Positions 7,013-10,946 of a stretch of 10,946 bases of DNA are shown here, piece after piece. The translations under genes were made by a program, and so were the position numbers. Every line of letters begins with the position of its first letter. The first letter of the stretch is position 1. The DNA is taken from positions 1-10,946 of the forward strand of contig JAYVOC010000190.1 of assembly GCA_043758125.1 (NCBI GenBank), written 5' to 3'. The stretch comes from JANXSD01 sp043758125 (GTDB lineage: Bacteria; Bacteroidota; Bacteroidia; AKYH767-A; OLB10). A model generated the notes under the pieces. The model was given only the letters and a program-made list of their open reading frames with translations. It ran no database searches and had not been told where the DNA came from.

Positions 7013-7825
7013 TTATTTGTGCGAAATTATAGGTAATGGAAAACTTAGTTTAGAAAATTTAATTTGATTTCCTTGAGGATTTTCTGCTACATATTGTTCA
7101 ACTCCTCCACTAGGAGTTCCAATCTGAATATTTAATTTAAAAGACAATTTGCCATTTGTTGTTAATTGGGCTATTAAGATTTTATTTTCAGAAGTTGGCC
7201 CAACAGAGCCATTCATTGCAGCCCATGACCCATTCGAAGTTTTAAACTCGGATCCATATTTACCATTGATATTCCCAAATATTTTAATGATACTATCTAT
7301 TCCAAATGCTGTTACTCTTTCTGCAACTCCTTCAATAAGTCCATCCTGGTTGACTAATGAAATTCCCATCATTGGGTTTTCATTTCTCAAAATCCCATTT
7401 GAATTTTTTATTGTTCCTTGACCATTGTCTTCCGCTTTAAGAACTCCAAGGTTTGATTCTGAAGCAGCTCCAACTGAAATCCATGAATCGAGCATCACAG
7501 TATTATCTCCCAAATTATGATCCGGAATAATGTTAGGAATTGTTGCACCTTGATCTTCGTTATTAAAAAATGAAGTGGTGGTTGCAATTCGTAATTCATG
7601 ACCAGGAATACCAAATGCCGCCTGAAATTTATAACCAGGTAACAAGTCAACGTAAATTCTATAAGTAGTCGAGCCAATGGGTAACTTCCCCCCAATTGCA
7701 GAATTTACTGTGTCCTTCGCAGTGGAGATATAATATTTTTCTACAATAATGTTTTCTAATCCATTCTGAGCTTGAGTCAGAAACGAAAGAAAAATCAAAC
7801 AAATAGCTAGTAATATTTTTTTCAT
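7013..7825 (-). CDS. Secreted core-family protein, paralog C, without a sorting domain
   Basis: The 270-residue protein has a signal peptide (residues 1-19, 'SFLTQA' then Gln). It consists almost only of the core shared with paralog B: 'LENIIVEKYYIS', 'TYRIYVDLLPGYKFQAAFG', 'FFNNEDQGAT', 'NTVMLDSWISVGAA', 'SNGSWAAMNGSVGPT', 'ILIAQLTTNGKLSFKLNIQI', 'GTPSGGVEQYVAENPQGN'. It stops 17 residues after that last motif, with a short tail ('KLSFPLPIISHK'). Paralog B continues there into a linker and a T9SS type A domain. Without that domain the protein should stay in the periplasm or reach the surface by another route. The reading frame is intact throughout, so it is not obviously a pseudogene, although loss of a 3' end by deletion is possible. 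It is the first gene of the leftward block, facing away from the YbjQ gene. No enzyme motif is visible. Confidence 0.85.
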   Translation of the reverse strand: MKKILLAICLIFLSFLTQAQNGLENIIVEKYYISTAKDTVNSAIGGKLPIGSTTYRIYVDLLPGYKFQAAFGIPGHELRIATTTSFFNNEDQGATIPNIIPDHNLGDNTVMLDSWISVGAASESNLGVLKAEDNGQGTIKNSNGILRNENPMMGISLVNQDGLIEGVAERVTAFGIDSIIKIFGNINGKYGSEFKTSNGSWAAMNGSVGPTSENKILIAQLTTNGKLSFKLNIQIGTPSGGVEQYVAENPQGNQIKFSKLSFPLPIISHK

Positions 7826-7910
7826 ATTATTTTTTTTGAATAGGTTTTAATGTTTGGCTTTTTAAAATCGTATCAATTTTCCTTACTTAATTTTGGTAGT
7901 TAAAACTTTT

Positions 7911-7937
7911 CAAAAGTAGAATATGAACTCTCTTCAA
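7911..7937 (-). promoter_or_regulatory. Promoter candidate for paralog C
   Basis: On the minus strand TACTTTTG (7918-7911) matches the -7 consensus TAnnTTTG. A TTG lies 16 bases upstream (7937-7935), one base short of the usual 17-23 spacing. The start would be near 7904, about 80 bases before the gene. The -7 element overlaps a small palindrome (ACTTTT-C-AAAAGT, 7905-7917). Confidence 0.45.
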
Positions 7938-7940
7938 TTC

Positions 7941-7966
7941 TTAATTCAATATTAACATTGAATTAA
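7941..7966. repeat. Perfect inverted repeat in the divergent intergenic region
   Basis: TTAATTCAAT (7941-7950) and ATTGAATTAA (7957-7966) are exact reverse complements separated by 6 bases. The repeat lies directly upstream of the -33 side of the paralog C promoter candidate, a reasonable position for an operator. Every base but two per arm is A or T, so a chance match in this AT-rich region cannot be excluded. Confidence 0.55.
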
Positions 7967-8060
7967 ATTTTTCAATTGTACAACTACTATTAATTTTCAA
8001 AAAACGTTTAAAACATTCCCACAAAATGATTGAAAAGTACTTTAACATTTAAAATCTAAT

Positions 8061-8068
8061 TACTTTTG
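8061..8068 (+). promoter_or_regulatory. -7 promoter element candidate for the YbjQ-family gene
   Basis: TACTTTTG matches the Bacteroidota -7 consensus TAnnTTTG and sits 47 bases before the ATG at 8116. No TTG is present at the expected -33 spacing (nearest ends 28 bases upstream). A 10-base palindrome AAAGTACTTT lies at 8034-8043. Confidence 0.4.
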
Positions 8069-8115
8069 AAATTCTTAATTCTAATTTAATTCTTTACTTA
8101 AATCATATCAAAAAA

Positions 8116-8451
8116 ATGGATAACACATTGTTAGTTACTACAAGTACCTCTCTCGAAGGATATAAAATCGTTAAGCAATTAGGTCTTGTTCGTGGAATTA
8201 CTGTTCGTTCAAGAAGCATTATTGGAAATATTGCCGGTGGATTCATGACAATCTTTGGAGGAAAGAGCTCTATTTATACAGAATTATGCGAAAACGCTAG
8301 AGAGGAAGCCCTTCAACTTATGTTTGAGCACGGTAAAGAAATGGGCGCAAATGCAATTATCAATATGCGTTATGATGCCAATGAAGTAATGAACGGACTT
8401 ACGGAAGTTCTCGCCTATGGAACAGCTGTTGTTGTTATAAAAGTTGATTAA
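8116..8451 (+). CDS. YbjQ/UPF0145 family protein
   Basis: The 111-residue protein is close to the usual size for the YbjQ (UPF0145, 'putative heavy-metal-binding') family and matches it end to end. It has an N-terminal strand 'LLVTTSTSLEGYKI' and 'LGLVRGITVRSRSIIGNI'. A helical region 'YTELCENAREEALQLMFEHG' (54-73) precedes the conserved 'GANAIINMRYD' and the closing strand 'EVLAYGTAVVV'. Family members are small cytosolic proteins thought to form oligomers; the heavy-metal label comes from family naming rather than from proven function. There is no signal peptide and no obvious metal-ligand cluster beyond one Cys (58) and one His (72). The start ATG follows an A-rich run (ATCAAAAAAATGG), typical of Bacteroidota, with no Shine-Dalgarno. 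It is divergent from paralog C and followed by a hairpin, so it is probably transcribed alone. The domain is clear; a link to either neighbour is not. Confidence 0.9.
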   Translation: MDNTLLVTTSTSLEGYKIVKQLGLVRGITVRSRSIIGNIAGGFMTIFGGKSSIYTELCENAREEALQLMFEHGKEMGANAIINMRYDANEVMNGLTEVLAYGTAVVVIKVD

Positions 8452-8469
8452 TACGCCACTTTTTTAATA

Positions 8470-8500
8470 AGAATTAGCTTTTTAAAGGCTAATTTTAAAG
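8470..8500 (+). terminator. Hairpin after the YbjQ-family gene, probable terminator
   Basis: AATTAGC (8472-8478) pairs with GCTAATT (8488-8494), with extra inner T-A pairs and outer G-T and A-T pairs. The arm is followed by TT then AAAG, so the T-tract is weak. It begins 20 bases after the stop codon. Confidence 0.5.
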
Positions 8501-8534
8501 TCTAAAATCAATTTTCACCTCTATAAAAATTAAA

Positions 8535-8577
8535 TTGCATAAGAGATAATCATTTTTTTTGATCATCTCTTATGTAA
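8535..8577. terminator. Long hairpin with an all-T loop, possible second terminator
   Basis: The 15-base arms 8538-8552 and 8560-8574 (CATAAGAGAT... and ...ATCTCTTATG) pair at 14 positions around a loop of seven T. Outer G-T, T-A and T-A pairs extend it to 8535-8577. The one mismatch is A opposite C on the plus strand and becomes a T-G wobble on the minus strand. No T-tract follows on the plus strand, so it may be a transcript-end stabiliser or processing site instead of a classical terminator. A small AACAG/CTGTT hairpin follows at 8577-8590. Confidence 0.5.
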
Positions 8578-8604
8578 ACAGTTCCCTGTTGAAAGCCTTA
8601 ACTT

Positions 8605-8641
8605 TTTGACTTCTAAACAAGGTTCAATCTTACTTTCTTTG
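8605..8641 (+). promoter_or_regulatory. Weak promoter candidate for the flippase-sulfotransferase pair
   Basis: TTTG (8605-8608) is followed after 22 bases by TACTTTCTTTG (8631-8641), which keeps the TA and following TT of the -7 consensus but not its final TG in register. A start near 8648 would place the following hairpin at the very 5' end of the transcript. Confidence 0.3.
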
Positions 8642-8644
8642 TAT

Positions 8645-8680
8645 TGAAGAAATTACTAAAAATTTCTTCATTTTTAATTT
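8645..8680 (+). terminator. Canonical terminator-shaped hairpin just before the flippase start
   Basis: TGAAGAAATT (8645-8654) and AATTTCTTCA (8661-8670) are perfect reverse complements with a 6-base loop, followed directly by TTTTTAATTT. This is the shape of an intrinsic terminator, though the stem is AT-rich. Its T-tract ends 11 bases before the TTG start of the flippase, so it may act as a leader attenuator or stop read-through from the YbjQ-family gene. Confidence 0.5.
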
Positions 8681-8681
8681 A

Positions 8682-8687
8682 AAAGGA
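8682..8687 (+). promoter_or_regulatory. Shine-Dalgarno-like AAAGGA before the flippase TTG
   Basis: AAAGGA sits only 3 bases before TTG at 8691, closer than optimal. A TAA at 8688-8690 is in frame immediately upstream, so the protein cannot extend further left. Such motifs are not generally used in Bacteroidota, so support for the start is modest. Confidence 0.3.
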
Positions 8688-8690
8688 TAA

Positions 8691-10031
8691 TTGGAAAAAA
8701 AGAATTCTCTAGGTAATGATTCTTCATTTTTATTGAAGAAAGGCTCTCTTGCATTGGTGCTAAGGGCTGGGGGAATGATTTCACAATACCTTTTTGTTTT
8801 AGTGGTTGCGAGACTGCTTGGAGCAAAAGCTCTTGGCACATTTACTTTATCATACACCATTGTGCAACTAGTTGCGATCATCTCCTTAATGGGACTTGAT
8901 AATTTACTTGTTCGTGTAATAGCAACAAAAAAAGCCGTAGGTGATTTCTCGTCAGTAAAAACAGCTTATAAACAATTTCTTCGATTAACAGCTATCAGTT
9001 CAATCTTATGGACATTTTTTCTATTTGTTTCAGCTAACTGGATTGCAACGTATATTTTTCAAAAACCCGCTCTTGCAACTTCCATACAAGTAATTGGATT
9101 TTCTCTTCCGCCTTTTGTATTGATGTTAATTGATAGCGCCGCATTTAGAGGATATAAAAACATGACGGGGTTCACAATTTTTCGTGCGCTTATTCCACTT
9201 ATTGGTGCGGGTTTAGTTTCTATTTCAGTGTTTGCAAATCTTGAATTAAATCCAATAAGTTGTTTTACAATTTCTACATTCATTGTTGCAGGAATCAGCT
9301 ATTTCGCATGGAATCGATTTAGTAAACTTCAAGATGTTACTTACGCTCCTAATTTACATTGGAAAGAAATTTTATCAACTTCATATCCAATGATGTTAAC
9401 TGGATCCATTTTTTTTATTCTTGGTTGGACCGATAATTTAATATTAGGAATATTCCGATCTGAAGAAATAGTAGGAATATATGATACTGCTTTCAAAATT
9501 GCTACAGCATCAGCAATTGCATTAATTGCGATGAATTCTATACAAGCACCTTCCTTCGCTGAATTATTTGGTAAAGGAGAATTTACAAGATTGAAAAATT
9601 ATGTCTTCAATTCGACAAGAATAACATTTTATATTACTTTACCAATTACTATCGGAATTTTACTATTCCCATCTCAAATATTATCCATTTTTGGTCCTGA
9701 ATTTAGAACAGCCTCTTTTGCATTATCCATTATGGCGATAGGAAATTTTGTCAACTCTATAACTGGATCCGTTGGTATTTTATTGCAAATGACGGGGCAT
9801 CAAAATCATTATAATAAAATTGTTACAAGCACTGCATTAGGTAGTATTATCTTGAACTTCATTTTAATTCCAAGATACGGTATTACCGGAGCGGCAATTT
9901 CCTCTGCAATAGCTAAAATTTTTCAGAATACACTCTCTGTAATATATACTTATAGAAAGCTGAATATAGTATCAATATATCTTCCTGGAATAAAATATGT
10001 TATTAAACCCAAAGAAGAAGTAAAATTATGA
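8691..10031 (+). CDS. Wzx-like polysaccharide/oligosaccharide flippase (MATE/MOP superfamily)
   Basis: The 446-residue protein is rich in membrane segments along its whole length, roughly 12 to 14, as expected for the MOP flippases that move lipid-linked glycans across the inner membrane. Family features include the N-terminal 'LRAGGMISQYLFVLVVARLL' with 'GAKALGTFTLSY' (about residues 24-55). The C-terminal half has 'MTGHQNHYNKIV' and 'ILNFILIPRYGITGAAISSA', typical of Wzx/RfbX proteins. The only start that keeps the first membrane helix and its basic N-terminus is TTG at 8691 (an in-frame stop precedes it); the first ATG would remove 28 residues and cut into that region. The stop overlaps the next start by four bases (ATGA), so the sulfotransferase is translationally coupled. 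This pairing indicates export of a surface glycan. The transported glycan cannot be read from the sequence. Confidence 0.88.
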   Translation: MEKKNSLGNDSSFLLKKGSLALVLRAGGMISQYLFVLVVARLLGAKALGTFTLSYTIVQLVAIISLMGLDNLLVRVIATKKAVGDFSSVKTAYKQFLRLTAISSILWTFFLFVSANWIATYIFQKPALATSIQVIGFSLPPFVLMLIDSAAFRGYKNMTGFTIFRALIPLIGAGLVSISVFANLELNPISCFTISTFIVAGISYFAWNRFSKLQDVTYAPNLHWKEILSTSYPMMLTGSIFFILGWTDNLILGIFRSEEIVGIYDTAFKIATASAIALIAMNSIQAPSFAELFGKGEFTRLKNYVFNSTRITFYITLPITIGILLFPSQILSIFGPEFRTASFALSIMAIGNFVNSITGSVGILLQMTGHQNHYNKIVTSTALGSIILNFILIPRYGITGAAISSAIAKIFQNTLSVIYTYRKLNIVSIYLPGIKYVIKPKEEVKL

Positions 10032-10927
10032 ATCCTAACTTTATTGTTGCTGGTGTAGCAAAATGCGGAACTACCTCCTTGTTTTATTATTTAACTCAAC
10101 ACCCAGATGTAAGTATCCCTAAGAAAGAAACGTTTTATTTTATTCGCGATTTTTATAAATCACAAACGAATGATGTTATAGGAAGAAGAGATCCTGTTAG
10201 AATAATAAATAACTTACAAGACTATCAAAAACTTTATTTGAATAGTAAAAGTAAAGCAATAGGAGAGGTTTCAACATGCTATTTACATTTTCATGATATG
10301 GCAATTCCTGAAATAAAAAAACTTCTTGGCGATCCGAAAATCATCATTATCCTTCGGCATCCCGTTGAAAGAGCGTATTCAGGATATAAACATTTTACCA
10401 GAACAAAATTTGAAACATTAAATTTTGAAGATGCAATATTAAAAGAGGCTGAAAGAAAAAAATCGAACTGGGATTTTATGTGGCAATTTACTGAGTTTGG
10501 GTTTTACTCAAAACAAGTTAAGGCATATATCGAAAATTTTAAACACATAAAAATTATTTTATCAGAAGATCTAGAAAATAAATCTAAAGAAACAATGCAA
10601 GACATTTTTAAGTTTTTAGAAATTGATGCTGATTTCGTTCCGGATACAAAAGTAAAATTTAATATTAGTGATTCACAGAGTAATAATTTTTGGTTCAAAT
10701 ATTTTATTGAGAATCGCTTTGCAAATAAAGTATTGAAACCATTGTCGGAATTCTTAATGAGCCCAGTGACGAAACGAAAAATAGTACACATGCTACGATC
10801 TCCAGAAAAAGGCAAACTAGACTCATTGAATCCTTCTACGAGAAAAAAATTATTGGAATTATATAGAAATGATACACTAGAATTGCAAGCACTTTTAAAT
10901 CGAGATTTATCCTCATGGCTCAAATAA
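10028..10927 (+). CDS. PAPS-dependent sulfotransferase family protein
   Basis: The 299-residue protein carries the two cofactor motifs of the sulfotransferase superfamily. The 5'-phosphosulfate loop is 'VAGVAKCGTTSLFYYL' (residues 7-22, Lys12 and Thr15/Thr16). The 3'-phosphate motif is 'IIIILRHPVERAYSGYKHF' (105-123, Arg110 and Ser118). 'PKKETFYF' (31-38) aligns with the catalytic KE-x-x-F segment of heparan N-sulfotransferase-like enzymes, placing Glu34 as a likely base. 'EFGFYSKQVKAYIENF' (156-171) and the C-terminal 'LLNRDLSSWL' are also family-typical. The enzyme would transfer sulfate from PAPS to an acceptor, most likely a glycan in the cytoplasm given its overlap with the flippase. There is no signal peptide. 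No PAPS-synthesis genes are in the window. The family is clear; the acceptor is inferred from context only. It is probably followed by further cluster genes to the right. Confidence 0.9.
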   Translation: MNPNFIVAGVAKCGTTSLFYYLTQHPDVSIPKKETFYFIRDFYKSQTNDVIGRRDPVRIINNLQDYQKLYLNSKSKAIGEVSTCYLHFHDMAIPEIKKLLGDPKIIIILRHPVERAYSGYKHFTRTKFETLNFEDAILKEAERKKSNWDFMWQFTEFGFYSKQVKAYIENFKHIKIILSEDLENKSKETMQDIFKFLEIDADFVPDTKVKFNISDSQSNNFWFKYFIENRFANKVLKPLSEFLMSPVTKRKIVHMLRSPEKGKLDSLNPSTRKKLLELYRNDTLELQALLNRDLSSWLK

Positions 10928-10946
10928 ATAAAATACAACTTTGAAC

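Noticed and set aside
7013..7825. Paralog C as a frameshifted pseudogene of paralog B
   Set aside because: The core is intact in one frame and no sorting-domain remnant could be seen downstream, so truncation by frameshift is not supported; an old deletion remains possible.
1165..7825. Naming the A/B/C family as haem-binding (HmuY-like) proteins
   Set aside because: Receptor linkage alone suggested it, but no histidine-pair or other haem-ligand pattern is shared by the three proteins.
8630..8881. An 83-codon minus-strand frame spanning the flippase start
   Set aside because: It overlaps the conserved N-terminus of the flippase and the leader hairpin, and the translation is low in recognisable features.
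10504..10938. A 144-codon minus-strand open frame at the right end
   Set aside because: It is antisense to the C-terminal part of the sulfotransferase, whose family motifs are clear; no domain or start context supports the antisense frame.

Overview
The window looks like an AT-rich Bacteroidota (Bacteroidetes) chromosome, probably a free-living or environmental lineage. Five things point there: type IX secretion system (T9SS) type A C-terminal sorting domains on two proteins, a TonB-dependent receptor with an N-terminal carboxypeptidase-D-regulatory-like domain, a FISUMP-domain lipoprotein, cysteine-rich GCTD-type modules, and promoter -7 elements of the Bacteroidota form TAnnTTTG with A-rich rather than Shine-Dalgarno leaders. 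No RNA gene, insertion sequence or CRISPR array was seen.

Left part (1-7825, all on the minus strand, so read from right to left). Two related secreted proteins (paralog C, 7825-7013, and paralog B, 6704-5598) come first, each with its own upstream region. A probable terminator (5571-5524) separates B from a four-gene run: a TonB-dependent receptor (5505-2506), a third paralog A (2496-1165), a FISUMP lipoprotein (1148-405) and the start of another secreted protein (357 to beyond base 1). The first three are spaced only 9 and 16 bases apart and are very likely one operon. Paralogs A, B and C share a roughly 240-residue exported core that I cannot assign to any named family. A and B end in a T9SS sorting domain and C does not. 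A also carries a ten-cysteine insert. The layout suggests a cell-surface set in which secreted proteins work with an outer-membrane receptor, but the ligand is unknown.

Middle (7826-8690). A 290-base divergent region holds promoter-like elements for both directions and a perfect 10-bp inverted repeat. A small YbjQ/UPF0145 gene (8116-8451, plus) follows. The next 239 bases contain three clear hairpins, one of which is a canonical terminator shape placed 11 bases before the next start codon.

Right part (8691-10927, plus). A Wzx-like polysaccharide flippase overlaps a sulfotransferase by 4 bases (ATGA). This looks like the beginning of a gene cluster for an exported, possibly sulfated, surface glycan that continues past the window.
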